NCBI RefSeq assembly: GCF_029893345.1
Contig: NZ_JARXVE010000001.1
Span: forward strand, 1-64,000
DNA: 64,000 nucleotides
Reading direction: 5' to 3'
From: Mycolicibacterium frederiksbergense
GTDB taxonomy: Bacteria; Actinomycetota; Actinomycetes; Mycobacteriales; Mycobacteriaceae
Below, in pieces: positions 29,921 to 38,282 of this stretch (its first letter is position 1; each line of letters starts with the position of its first letter). The notes below the pieces were generated by a model. It was not told the origin of the DNA. It saw only the letters and a program-made list of their open reading frames with translations, and ran no database searches. A program made the translations under genes and the position numbers.

Positions 29921-31579
29921 CGGCGGACGCGGTCCCGCCGGCAGCGTCAGCCGCGACACGCCACCGTCGCCGTGATGCACGGTGTGGGTGGCCGGCACCA
30001 ACTGTGAACCGGAGATCGGCGGCTCGGCGGTGCCCAGGTTACGGGCGAACCGCGGATGAGATCCGCCGGCGATCAACAGCTGGATCCGCGACCCTGCGCT
30101 GAACCGGTGCGCAATGCCGTCCAGCTCCAGCCGAACCGGTCCGGTGTGATCGTTCAACCGGCGGAACGCTTCGGAAACGTTGCGGGAACGGCCTTTTGCG
30201 TCCACCTCGCTGATCCGGACGAAGATGTCGTGGTGCGGGTTGTCGCAACTGTGGGCCAACTCCACGATCGGGTTGCCGGCCACATACAGATCGGCCGGCA
30301 GCGGGTCGCCGGTAAAGGTCAGCACATCGGTGCGCCGGGCCAGTCGAGTGTCGTCACGGTACCCGCCGGTCGCCGCCAACAGTCGGCCGCCGACGGTCGG
30401 GGTGGGGTTGGCCGGGTCATAGGTGAAGGCCGATGAGCGCTCGCGCGAAGAGCAGCTGTCCGACGAGTGGGTGCCCGCCGGAGCGGCGCCGGCCAGCAGT
30501 CCCATGGGCTGCAGGAACAACTCGTACTCCGGCATCACCGGCGGCCAGTCGGCCAGCTCCACCCAGCCGTGGCCGTTGACGTGTAGACGCACCGGGCTGC
30601 GGGCGGTGTCACCGCGACCGGCCAGGTGGGTGCCGAGCCAGTCCAGCGATTCGCCCACCACGGTGGTGAGCCCCTTGGTCATCAGCTGGGTGTGGGTCCA
30701 CGGCCCGACCGTCAAAGCCACCGGCACACCGCGCCGGTGCAGCTGCTCGTACTGCTCCAGGGTCTGGTCCAGGAACAGGTCCTGCCAACCACTGAGCAGC
30801 AGGATGGGTACCTCGGCGTGCTGTAACGCCTCGTCGAACCGCAGCAGATCCCAGAACGGATCGTCGCGTTCGGGGTGTTCCAGCCAGGATTCGTACCAGG
30901 GTGCGCCGGCGCCCAGCAACTGACGGCCGGCGGCTCCCATCGGTAGGCCGGCGGTTGCCTTGGCCAGCGCGGCGGGCCCGCGCAGCTGCCGGGACAGGGC
31001 TTGCACCACGCCGGGCTCTTCCTGGCGGGCCACCATCGCGCTCCACCCGAGGAAGTCGTTGAGGCTGAACGAGCCGGTGCCCCAGGATGATGCGCTGAAA
31101 TCGTGCGGGCCGACGGTGATGACGGCCGCCTTCATCTCCGGAGGCGGATCGGCCAGCAGCGCCCATTGCGTGAAGCCGAGATATGACAGGCCCACGGTGG
31201 CGAATGAGCCGGTGAACCACGGCTGGGTGCGCAACCAGGCCACGGTGTCGGCGCCGTCGGCCATTTCGTGGACCATCGGGGTGAACTGCCCGCCCGAGCC
31301 GAACGTGCCGCGCACGCTCTGCAACACCACGTGATAGCCGCGCGCCGCATACACCTGTGCGAACACCGGCGAGAACGGGAAGCGGCGGCCGTAGGGCCCA
31401 CGCACCAGCACGGTGCCCGCGGGTCGGTCGGTGACGGGCGCGTAGTGGTCGGCGATCAGTTCGACACCGTCGCGCATCGGCACCCGCAGCCCGTGATGCA
31501 CCGTGAAGTCGGTTTCGTGCGGCGGCAGCCTCAGCGCCCGGCTGATGGCCTGGCCGGCGTACCGGCGGAATCTGCGCAC
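29909..31579 (-). CDS. CocE/NonD-family alpha/beta-hydrolase (X-Pro dipeptidyl-peptidase-like)
   Basis: This 556-residue protein has the S15/CocE layout: PMRDGVELIADHYAP at the N-terminus, nucleophile Ser in GLSYLGFTQWA, and LSGWQDLFLDQT. A C-terminal jelly-roll domain (about 340-556) has the FVRISEVDAKGRSRNVSEAFRRL motif. These enzymes hydrolyse esters or proline-terminated peptides. It corresponds to Rv2800. It contains a dispersed repeat (30431-30453) that inserts a Ser/Arg-rich loop before FTYDPANPTPTVGG. Confidence 0.85.
   Translation of the reverse strand: MRRFRRYAGQAISRALRLPPHETDFTVHHGLRVPMRDGVELIADHYAPVTDRPAGTVLVRGPYGRRFPFSPVFAQVYAARGYHVVLQSVRGTFGSGGQFTPMVHEMADGADTVAWLRTQPWFTGSFATVGLSYLGFTQWALLADPPPEMKAAVITVGPHDFSASSWGTGSFSLNDFLGWSAMVARQEEPGVVQALSRQLRGPAALAKATAGLPMGAAGRQLLGAGAPWYESWLEHPERDDPFWDLLRFDEALQHAEVPILLLSGWQDLFLDQTLEQYEQLHRRGVPVALTVGPWTHTQLMTKGLTTVVGESLDWLGTHLAGRGDTARSPVRLHVNGHGWVELADWPPVMPEYELFLQPMGLLAGAAPAGTHSSDSCSSRERSSAFTYDPANPTPTVGGRLLAATGGYRDDTRLARRTDVLTFTGDPLPADLYVAGNPIVELAHSCDNPHHDIFVRISEVDAKGRSRNVSEAFRRLNDHTGPVRLELDGIAHRFSAGSRIQLLIAGGSHPRFARNLGTAEPPISGSQLVPATHTVHHGDGGVSRLTLPAGPRPPSAD
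30431..30453 (+). repeat. Dispersed 23-bp repeat, copy 2 (inside the CocE gene)
   Basis: The same 23-base element as at 7721-7743, with two mismatches, shares the core GAGCGCTCGCGCGA. On the minus strand it encodes the loop SSRERSS within the hydrolase. Confidence 0.55.
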
Positions 31580-31595
31580 CGGACCAGGCTACGGA

Positions 31596-32180
31596 TCAGA
31601 ACTTGTAGTACGGCGCGAGCTCGTGAGCCCGCTGCAGGTTGGTCTGCAAGCAGTCCGGCCGCGCCGGGGAGTGCACCGGCGAGTAGAACAACGACTGCTG
31701 CAGGACGCCGTAGCTGGTCTTGAACGCCACCATGCAGGTGACCCACCACCGGTCGTTCCAATCGGTGGGCTTCATGATCCAGTACTGCGCGGCCCGGTGT
31801 CCGTCGATATCGAGCTCGACGGCGTCGGCCGGGATGGTCTGCTCGTACGTGCGCCAGACGAACGCCTCGACCGCCATCTGATAATCGCCGGCGTCGTAGT
31901 GGCAGCGCAGGCCGTCCTCGGGCTGCGGTGGGGTGTAGGCCAGGCCGATCCGGTCGATCACGTCCAGCGGGATGTCGCGACACGCATCGAACGGCGACGG
32001 ATCGGTGGTCTTGATCACCGGCCACTTGATCGTCGTGGACACGTTGGTCATCGGGATGTCGGTGACATCGAGGTGGAGCGGACCTGCGCCCGAGCCTTGC
32101 GGCGGACCCGACTGCCACACCACGATCACCGCCGCAACCAGCGCCGTCAATGCCGACAGCAGGCGCAACCTGGCGGCCAT
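31596..32180 (-). CDS. Membrane-anchored secreted protein, Rv2799-like
   Basis: The 194-residue product has one N-terminal membrane anchor or signal (LRLLSALTALVAAVIVVWQ) and an extracytoplasmic domain with four cysteines (ACRDI, LRCHYD, VTCMVA, PDCLQ), likely forming two disulfides. ATG at 32180 is chosen because AGGGGGTG lies about 5 bases upstream. It sits 17 bases upstream of the CocE gene on the same strand. No function is assigned. Confidence 0.7.
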   Translation of the reverse strand: MAARLRLLSALTALVAAVIVVWQSGPPQGSGAGPLHLDVTDIPMTNVSTTIKWPVIKTTDPSPFDACRDIPLDVIDRIGLAYTPPQPEDGLRCHYDAGDYQMAVEAFVWRTYEQTIPADAVELDIDGHRAAQYWIMKPTDWNDRWWVTCMVAFKTSYGVLQQSLFYSPVHSPARPDCLQTNLQRAHELAPYYKF

Positions 32181-32319
32181 CACACCCCCTCGCAGTTTCG
32201 GTGGCAAAAAGTTCCTCCGGCTTGCGGGGGAGTGTAGCGGTCAGCCACAGCGGATTCGACCATAAACGAGAACCTGTTCTAGTGGCCAATGGCCCCGGCT
32301 CCGGCCGCCGGCGCACGGT

Positions 32320-32325
32320 TAGGCT
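32320..32325 (+). promoter_or_regulatory. -10 box (TAGGCT) ahead of the metallophosphoesterase operon
   Basis: TAGGCT lies 8 bases before a GTG that opens an 11-codon reading frame running into the metallophosphoesterase start. This would be a leaderless start for the small frame. Confidence 0.45.
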
Positions 32326-32333
32326 GGTCTGCT

Positions 32334-32369
32334 GTGGTGAGGCGAGCTGTGGTGGTGCAACCGTGTTGA
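32334..32369 (+). CDS. Putative 11-codon leaderless upstream ORF
   Basis: GTG at 32334, placed right behind a -10 box, reads MVRRAVVVQPC and stops at TGA 32367-32369. That stop overlaps the ATG of the next gene as TGATG. The peptide has no recognisable function. The arrangement suggests translational coupling, as in known mycobacterial leaderless small ORFs. It could be fortuitous. Confidence 0.4.
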   Translation: MVRRAVVVQPC

Positions 32370-33325
32370 TGGATCACGAGTCGAGGGACCGGCAGCCCAT
32401 TCTCTGGGCGATCAGCGATCTGCATACCGGGCACAACGGAAACAAGCCGGTCACCGAGTCGTTGTATCCGGCCTCACCGGACGATTGGCTGATCGTCGCG
32501 GGCGATGTCGGTGAGCGCACCGATGAGATCCGTTGGTCTCTTGACCTGTTGCGTAAGCGGTTCGCGAAAGTCATCTGGGTGCCGGGGAACCACGAGCTGT
32601 GGACCACCAACAAGGACCCGATGCAGATCTTCGGCCGATCGCGCTACGACTACCTCGTCGACATGTGCGACCAGATGGGGATCATCTCTCCAGAGCACCC
32701 GTTTCCGGTGTGGACCGAACAGGGCGGCCCGGCCACGATCGTGCCGATGTTCCTGCTCTACGACTACACCTTCCTGCCGGAAGGGGCCTCGACCAAGGCC
32801 GAGGGGCTGGCCATCGCCCGGGAAAACAATGTCGTGGCCACCGACGAGTTCCTGCTGTCCTGTGAGCCGTATGCCACCCGCGACGCCTGGTGCCGTGACC
32901 GGGTGGCGGCGACCCGCAAGCGGCTCGAGGATCTGGATTGGATGACGCCGACGGTTCTGGTCAACCACTTCCCACTGGTCCGCGAGCCCTGTGACGCGAT
33001 GTTCTATCCGGAGTTCTCGCTGTGGTGCGGCACGACGGCCACGGCCGATTGGCACACCCGCTACAACGCGATCTGCTCGGTGTACGGTCACCTGCACATT
33101 CCGCGCACCACCTGGTACGACGACGTGCGCTTCGAAGAGGTGTCGGTTGGATACCCGCGGGAGTGGCGGCGCCGCAAGCCTTATCGCTGGTTGCGCCAGA
33201 TCCTGCCGGACCCCAACTACCCGCCCGGTTATCTCAACGAGTTCGGCGGACACTTCGAGATCACCGAAGAGATGCGGGCCCACGCGCAGAAGATGCAGGA
33301 CCGGATCAAGGCGAGGCGGTCATGA
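32369..33325 (+). CDS. Metallophosphoesterase, Rv2795c-like
   Basis: This 318-residue calcineurin-type phosphoesterase shows the metal-binding series DLHTGHNGN, IVAGDVGERT, VPGNHELW, VNHFPL and YGHLHIPRTTW. It sits directly upstream of pptT and overlaps it by 4 bases. In M. tuberculosis Rv2795c has been reported as the PptT-linked phosphopantetheinyl hydrolase that removes the group PptT adds. The ATG is supported by homology and by the TGATG overlap with a small upstream frame. Confidence 0.88.
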   Translation: MDHESRDRQPILWAISDLHTGHNGNKPVTESLYPASPDDWLIVAGDVGERTDEIRWSLDLLRKRFAKVIWVPGNHELWTTNKDPMQIFGRSRYDYLVDMCDQMGIISPEHPFPVWTEQGGPATIVPMFLLYDYTFLPEGASTKAEGLAIARENNVVATDEFLLSCEPYATRDAWCRDRVAATRKRLEDLDWMTPTVLVNHFPLVREPCDAMFYPEFSLWCGTTATADWHTRYNAICSVYGHLHIPRTTWYDDVRFEEVSVGYPREWRRRKPYRWLRQILPDPNYPPGYLNEFGGHFEITEEMRAHAQKMQDRIKARRS

Positions 33326-33987
33326 CCGGCACGCTGCTCGCGCAGGTGCTACCCGATGCGGTCGCCTCTGCCGAATTGTATGACGACCCACCGGGTTTGG
33401 CCCCGCTGCCCGAAGAGGAGCCGCTTGTCGCCCGCTCGGTGGCCAAACGTCGCAACGAGTTCGTCACGGTGCGGCACGTGGCGCGCCAAGCGCTCGGCGA
33501 GCTGGGTGTGGGCCCGGTGCCGATCCTCAAGGGGGAGAAGGGCGAACCTTGTTGGCCCGACGGCGTGGTCGGTAGCCTGACGCACTGCCTCGGGTTTCGC
33601 GGCGCGGCTGTGGGACTGACCGGCGAGGTCCGTTCCATCGGGATTGACGCTGAGCCGCATGACGTCCTGCCCAACGGGGTGCTCGATGCGATCAGCCTGC
33701 CCATCGAGCGGGCCGAACTCGGCGCGCTGCCCGACGGACTGCACTGGGACCGAATCTTGTTCTGCGCCAAGGAAGCCACTTACAAGGCCTGGTATCCGCT
33801 GACTCACCGCTGGCTCGGGTTCGACGACGCCCACATCACCTTCGACGTGGACGGATCCGGCACCGCCGGAGCATTCCGGACTCAGATCCTGATCGACCCG
33901 GCCGCCGAGCACGGCCCACCGCTGACCGCACTGGACGGCCGCTGGTCGGTGCGCGACGGCGTGACCCTGACGGCGATCGTGCTATGA
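33322..33987 (+). CDS. pptT: 4'-phosphopantetheinyl transferase PptT
   Basis: PptT activates acyl and peptidyl carrier proteins by attaching phosphopantetheine from CoA; it is essential for mycolate and siderophore synthesis. The 221-residue protein has the Sfp-type motifs GIDAEPHD (about 110) and [13 protein letters not shown] (about 149-161). ATG at 33322 overlaps the upstream stop (ATGA). It is followed by truB with another 4-base overlap. Confidence 0.93.
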   Translation: MTGTLLAQVLPDAVASAELYDDPPGLAPLPEEEPLVARSVAKRRNEFVTVRHVARQALGELGVGPVPILKGEKGEPCWPDGVVGSLTHCLGFRGAAVGLTGEVRSIGIDAEPHDVLPNGVLDAISLPIERAELGALPDGLHWDRILFCAKEATYKAWYPLTHRWLGFDDAHITFDVDGSGTAGAFRTQILIDPAAEHGPPLTALDGRWSVRDGVTLTAIVL

Positions 33988-34898
33988 CCGGCCCCGAACC
34001 CGCGCGGGTGAAGCGCAGTCCGGATCCCGGCCTGGTGATCGTCGACAAACCGGCCGGGATGACCAGTCACGACGTGGTGGGCCGGTGCCGCCGGTTGTTC
34101 GGTACCCGCAAGGTCGGCCACGCCGGCACCCTGGACCCGATGGCCACCGGGGTGCTGGTGATCGGTATCGAACGGGCCACCAAGATCCTGGGCCTGCTCA
34201 TCGCCACTGACAAGTCCTACGCCGCAACCATTCGACTGGGGCAGACGACCTCCACCGAAGATGCCGAAGGTGAAGTCCTGCAAACAGTTTCGACCGCACA
34301 CGTGACCGACGAGCAGATCGAGGTCGCGGTGGCGGCGCTGCGCGGCGACATCGAGCAGGTGCCCTCGGCGGTCAGCGCGATCAAGATCGGTGGTCAGCGG
34401 GCCTACAAGCTGGCCCGGGAAGGGCAGACCGTTGAACTGGCCGCGCGGCCGGTGCGCATCGACCGGTTCGAGGTGCTCGCCATCCGGCGCGACGGTCAGT
34501 TCGTGGACGTGGACGTCGAGGTGGACTGCTCGTCGGGCACCTACATCCGTGCCCTGGCCCGCGACGTGGGCGCAGCGCTCGGCGTGGGCGGTCATCTGAC
34601 CGCGCTGCGACGCACCCGGGTGGGCCGGTACGGCCTGCAGGAGGCTCGCACACTCGACGGACTGGGGGAGAACGCCCGGCTCAGCTACGGCCTCGATGAG
34701 GCCTGTCTGCTCGGGTTCCCGCGCCGCGATCTGACCGCCGCGGAAACCGAGGACACCAGGCATGGCCGGGCGTTGAAACCGGCCGGCATCGACGGGGTGT
34801 ACGCGGCCACCGCGCCCGACGGTCAGGTCATCGCGCTGCTGCAGGATGGCTCGTCACGCACCAAGAACGTGGTGGTGCTGCGCCCAGCCACGCTGTAG
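33984..34898 (+). CDS. truB: tRNA pseudouridine-55 synthase
   Basis: TruB makes pseudouridine 55 in the T-loop of tRNAs. The 304-residue protein has the catalytic Asp51 in [12 protein letters not shown]. It also shows [19 protein letters not shown], a [22 protein letters not shown] substrate-binding block and a C-terminal PUA-like region. It ends the metallophosphoesterase-pptT-truB operon and converges on the next gene with a 18-bp gap. Confidence 0.94.
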   Translation: MTGPEPARVKRSPDPGLVIVDKPAGMTSHDVVGRCRRLFGTRKVGHAGTLDPMATGVLVIGIERATKILGLLIATDKSYAATIRLGQTTSTEDAEGEVLQTVSTAHVTDEQIEVAVAALRGDIEQVPSAVSAIKIGGQRAYKLAREGQTVELAARPVRIDRFEVLAIRRDGQFVDVDVEVDCSSGTYIRALARDVGAALGVGGHLTALRRTRVGRYGLQEARTLDGLGENARLSYGLDEACLLGFPRRDLTAAETEDTRHGRALKPAGIDGVYAATAPDGQVIALLQDGSSRTKNVVVLRPATL

Positions 34899-34916
34899 GC
34901 CATTGGCCTGGCCGGC

Positions 34917-36149
34917 TCAGAGTTGGCCGTGGCGCGGTGGTTTCGTGCCGGAAAGGGTGTAATTCCCGATGTGGCGGATCTTCCACCGGGTGGCGTCGTG
35001 CAAGGTGTGGGTGCGGGCATCACGCCAGTACCTCGACAGGTTGCCGGTGGCCGATGCGCTGCGGGTCCCGCCGAGTTCGAACAATGCGCTGCTCGCCTCC
35101 ACGGCGGCCCGGGCGGCAGACACCTTGGCGATCGCCACCGCGATCGAGGCCGCCGCGGCGCTGTCCTCGGTGAGATCGGCGCGGGCCGCGTCGACCTGCC
35201 GGGCCGCGTCGGCGAGAAGCGCCTGGGCACCCCGCACCGTCACGGTCAGCTCGCCGGCCACCTGCACCAGGGTCGGGTCCTCGACGGCGCTGGACACCGA
35301 CGCCTCGAAATGCGGGCGGGCCTTGGCGACCTGGCGCACCCCTTCGTCCAGCGCGGCCGTGGCGATACCCACATCGATGGCGGCATGCAGCAGTTGCGCG
35401 CGGGCCCCATACACCGTGGGCCGGGTGAAGATCGGGGAGTAGGCGATCACATGTTCGGCGGGCACCGCGACGTCGTCGAGCGTGACGGTGCCCGAGGCGG
35501 TGGTGCGCTGACCCATGCCGTCCCAGTCGTCGACGACCTCGACACCGGGGGCAGCGCGCGGCACGAACGCGACGGCCTTGGGCGAGGCGGCGGTCGGCAC
35601 CTGCCCCGAGCCGTCGGACAGGGTGGCCCGCACGACGAGCCAATCGGCGAACAACGCCCCGGTGGAGTAGTACTTGCGGCCGCGCAGAACGAAGTCGATG
35701 CCCGACGCGGTCAGTGTGGTGGTGTCCACGTCGATCGGGTGCGGCCCGCGTTCGGACTGGGCATTGGCGAACAGCGCCCCATCCAATACCAGGCCGAAGA
35801 AGTACGCCTGCTGCGCGGCGGTGCCCTGCAGTCGCAGGGCCTCCAGAAACGTGAAGTGCGAGTGCGGAATCTGGCCGATCGACGGATCGCCGTGCGCCAG
35901 CAAGCTGATCACCTCGGCGAGCACGGCGACGGGCACGTCGAGCCCACCATGTTCGACGGGCACGGTCAGGGCCAGCAACCCCGAGTCTTTGAGTGCGCCC
36001 ACTTGTTCGTGCGGCAACCTCCGGTGCGCGTCGCGGGCGGCTGCGCCTTCGGCGAACGACCGGGACAGCCGCGCCGCTGCGGACACGGCAGCCGCGGCTG
36101 ACGGGAGGGGAGCCGACCGGATGCGGGTGATCCGGGCCAGGTCGGTCAT
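34917..36149 (-). CDS. Acyl-CoA-dehydrogenase-fold flavin monooxygenase, SfnB/DszC-like
   Basis: This 410-residue protein has the acyl-CoA dehydrogenase fold but matches the SfnB/DszC branch, which oxidises sulfur compounds with reduced flavin. Seen: DSGLLALTVPVEHGGLDVP, IPHSHFTFLEALRLQG, KYYSTGALFADWLVV, GMGQRTTASGTVTLDDV, and the C-terminal RDARTHTLHDATRWKIRHIGNY. It lacks the catalytic Glu context of true dehydrogenases. I chose ATG at 36149, overlapping the upstream stop as ATGA; the longer frame lies inside the upstream gene. It is co-translated with a luciferase-like monooxygenase, which supports sulfonate or sulfone scavenging. Confidence 0.75.
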   Translation of the reverse strand: MTDLARITRIRSAPLPSAAAAVSAAARLSRSFAEGAAARDAHRRLPHEQVGALKDSGLLALTVPVEHGGLDVPVAVLAEVISLLAHGDPSIGQIPHSHFTFLEALRLQGTAAQQAYFFGLVLDGALFANAQSERGPHPIDVDTTTLTASGIDFVLRGRKYYSTGALFADWLVVRATLSDGSGQVPTAASPKAVAFVPRAAPGVEVVDDWDGMGQRTTASGTVTLDDVAVPAEHVIAYSPIFTRPTVYGARAQLLHAAIDVGIATAALDEGVRQVAKARPHFEASVSSAVEDPTLVQVAGELTVTVRGAQALLADAARQVDAARADLTEDSAAAASIAVAIAKVSAARAAVEASSALFELGGTRSASATGNLSRYWRDARTHTLHDATRWKIRHIGNYTLSGTKPPRHGQL

Positions 36150-37315
36150 CGCGCCGCGCCCACGAACGGGATCGAGGCCGGGGTGTCCCGCTGTGCGCCA
36201 GCGCCGAACAGGCCACGCTCGCGCAGGATCGGCACCACCCCCTCGCCGAACCAGAACAGTTCCTCCAGGTGTGGATAGCCGGAGAAAATGAACTCGTCGA
36301 TGCCGATCTCGGCGTATTCGGCGATCCGGTCGGCCACCTCGGTGTGGCTGCCGACCAGGGCGGTGCCCGCGCCGCCACGCACCAGCCCAACGCCGGCCCA
36401 CAGGTTGGGTGCGATCTCCAGACTGCGTACGTCACCCCAGGTTCCGTTCACCCGGTTGGCCTGGTGCAGGGCGAGCATGCGCCGCTGGCCCTCGGACTGG
36501 CTGCGGGCCAGCCCGGCCTGCGCCGCTGTGACGGTCTGCTGGTCCAGCGCGGAGACCAGGCGGTCGGCCTGAGCCCATGCCTCCTCGGAGGTATCCCGCG
36601 AAATGGTGTGCAGGCGGATGCCGAATCGCAGCTTGCGGCCGTGTTCCTCGCCGAGTGCCCGGATCCACTCGATCTTCTCCCGCACCGCGGCGGGCGGCTC
36701 GCCCCAGGTCAGGTAGACGTCGGAATGCCGTGCGGCCACCGGTCCGGCCGCCGCGGAGCTGCCGCCGAAGTACAGCGGCGGCACCGGGGTCGGGGGCAGC
36801 GCCAGGGCCGCCTCCTCGACGTCGACGAACTCACCCCGGTGGGTGACGGTTTCCCCGGCCCACAGTCGCCGGACCACATCGAGGAACTCATCGCAGCGCC
36901 GGTAGCGCGCGTCCTTGTCCAGGTGGTCGCCGAAGGCGCGCTGTTCGTGGGCCTCGCCGCCGACGACAACGTTGAGCAGGATCCGGCCCGGTGCGTGGCG
37001 GGCGAACGTCGCAGCCATCTGCGCCGAGAGCGTCGGGCTGACCAGACCCGGGCGAAACGCCACCAGGAACGCCAGCGTGGTGGTCTCGCGGGCCAGTAGC
37101 GCGGCGGTGATGAACGCGTCCTCGCACCAGGCCCCGGTCGGGATCAGCGCGCCGGTGAAACCGAACCGTTCGGCAGCGCGCACGATCGACGCCAGATAGT
37201 CGATCGAGGCCTCACGGTCACCACCGGCGCCGCCTGCGGGCGTGCCGTGGCCACCGCCGACGATGAACCGGCTGTCGCCGTAGGTGGGCAGGAACCAATG
37301 CAAAGTAACGGACAC
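36146..37315 (-). CDS. FMNH2-dependent alkanesulfonate monooxygenase-like (LLM family)
   Basis: This 389-residue TIM-barrel enzyme resembles SsuD, which releases sulfite from alkanesulfonates: WFLPTYGDSRF at the start, FTGALIPTGAWCEDAF, LAFLVAFRPGLVSPTLSAQMAAT, GRILLNVVVGG, and RRLWAGETVTHRGEFVDVE. The substrate may be a sulfonate or a sulfone. It is first in a two-gene operon with the SfnB-like gene. Its upstream region contains a tandem 25-bp hairpin repeat. Confidence 0.82.
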   Translation of the reverse strand: MSVTLHWFLPTYGDSRFIVGGGHGTPAGGAGGDREASIDYLASIVRAAERFGFTGALIPTGAWCEDAFITAALLARETTTLAFLVAFRPGLVSPTLSAQMAATFARHAPGRILLNVVVGGEAHEQRAFGDHLDKDARYRRCDEFLDVVRRLWAGETVTHRGEFVDVEEAALALPPTPVPPLYFGGSSAAAGPVAARHSDVYLTWGEPPAAVREKIEWIRALGEEHGRKLRFGIRLHTISRDTSEEAWAQADRLVSALDQQTVTAAQAGLARSQSEGQRRMLALHQANRVNGTWGDVRSLEIAPNLWAGVGLVRGGAGTALVGSHTEVADRIAEYAEIGIDEFIFSGYPHLEELFWFGEGVVPILRERGLFGAGAQRDTPASIPFVGAAR

Positions 37316-37374
37316 GGGATGTCATCCTGGTCCGGAAACGGACACCGGGCACGACTAAGAATCGTGGTGATCAC

Positions 37375-37489
37375 AGCGCCGGAGGCGCTCTATGGCCGCA
37401 GCGCCGGAGGCGCTCTATGGCCGCAGCGCCGGAGGCGCTCTATGGCCGCAGCGCCGGAGGCGCTCTATGGCCGCAGCGCCGGAGGCGCT
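37375..37489. repeat. Tandem 25-bp repeat: four full copies and a 15-bp partial
   Basis: Copies begin at 37375, 37400, 37425, 37450 and 37475. Each full unit is AGCGCCGGAGGCGCT followed by CTATGGCCGC; the fifth has only the first 15 bases. The 15-base part is itself palindromic (AGCGCC-GGA-GGCGCT), so the array can form up to five hairpins. It lies downstream of mntR and upstream of the SsuD-like gene. The copies are identical, which suggests recent expansion. Confidence 0.95.
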
Positions 37490-37505
37490 AAGGCTGACCG
37501 CAGCG

Positions 37506-38201
37506 TTAGCTGGCGACGACCCAGATCGCCTCTGCCGCAGGGCTGCCAAGGTCCACCGTGTTGTCCTCGCCGCCGGCCGACTCGACCGACACCGAGATCG
37601 TGCCGGCGAAATCGCGGCGTGCCAGTACCCGGACCCGGGAATCGAGGCTGATACCGACGGTGTCGAAGTACCGCAGCATCTCCGGATCCGCGTCGGAGAT
37701 GCGGGCCACCGTGCCGGCGTCGCCGTCCTGGCAGGCCGACAGCTGACGGGCCGGAGGGGTGGGCACCTGGCCGTCGGCGGCCGGAATGGGATCTCCGTGC
37801 GGATCGCGGGTGGGGTAACCCAGTTTGGCGTCGATCCGGTCGAGCATCCGGTCGCTCACCGCATGCTCGAGGATCTCGGCCTCGTCGTGCACCTCGTCCC
37901 AGCTGTAGCCCAGCTCCTGGACCAGGAAGGTCTCCATCAGCCGATGCCGACGGACCATCGCCAAGGCCGCGCGCCGGCCCGCGTCGGTCAACGTCACCGC
38001 ACGGTACTTCTCGTGGTCGACCAGGCCCTGATCGGCGAGTTTGCGAACGGATTCGGATGCCGTGGATGCGGACACGCCGAGCCGTTCGGCCAGCAGTTTG
38101 GTGCTGACCTTCTCGCGAGACCACTCTTGGGCTGTCCAGATGATTTTCAGATAATCCTGGGCAACCGTGGAGAGGTCGTGATGGTTACCTTCTGGACTCA
38201 C
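37506..38201 (-). CDS. mntR: Manganese/iron-dependent DtxR-family repressor MntR (SirR)
   Basis: This 231-residue DtxR-family regulator has an N-terminal winged helix (DYLKIIWTAQEW, LGVSASTASESVRKLADQGLVDHE) and a dimerisation/metal domain with RHRLMETFLVQELGYSWDEVHDEAEILEHAVSD. A C-terminal SH3-like FeoA domain (about 150-231) follows. It represses metal uptake genes when Mn2+ is plentiful. It matches Rv2788 closely. GTG at 38201 is supported by homology and by a -10 box just upstream. It diverges from ribF. Confidence 0.92.
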   Translation of the reverse strand: MSPEGNHHDLSTVAQDYLKIIWTAQEWSREKVSTKLLAERLGVSASTASESVRKLADQGLVDHEKYRAVTLTDAGRRAALAMVRRHRLMETFLVQELGYSWDEVHDEAEILEHAVSDRMLDRIDAKLGYPTRDPHGDPIPAADGQVPTPPARQLSACQDGDAGTVARISDADPEMLRYFDTVGISLDSRVRVLARRDFAGTISVSVESAGGEDNTVDLGSPAAEAIWVVAS

Positions 38202-38209
38202 AGTAGGGA

Positions 38210-38228
38210 AGTTTAAGCAATCATTGCT
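38210..38228 (-). promoter_or_regulatory. mntR promoter with a perfect 13-bp palindrome
   Basis: A perfect inverted repeat, AGCAAT-C-ATTGCT, spans 38216-38228. Directly next to it on the minus strand is the -10 box TAAACT (38215-38210), ending 8 bases before the mntR GTG. A repressor bound here would block the -35/-10 region. MntR autoregulation is the simplest reading. Confidence 0.55.
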
Positions 38229-38269
38229 CGATCGGGGGATCTCGCGCAGACCGTGCCGCGATCGGGCCG

Positions 38270-38275
38270 TAGGCT
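38270..38275 (+). promoter_or_regulatory. -10 box (TAGGCT) of ribF
   Basis: TAGGCT ends 7 bases before the ribF GTG, suggesting a leaderless transcript. Confidence 0.5.
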
Positions 38276-38282
38276 GATCGCT

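Noticed and set aside
37375..37489. CRISPR array
   Set aside because: The units are contiguous with no unique spacers between them, and no cas genes are nearby.
37247..38216. Long frames across the 25-bp repeats coding for MAAAPEALYGRS-type repeats
   Set aside because: They only reflect the tandem repeat read in successive frames, overlap mntR on the opposite strand, and have no supporting ribosome site or family.
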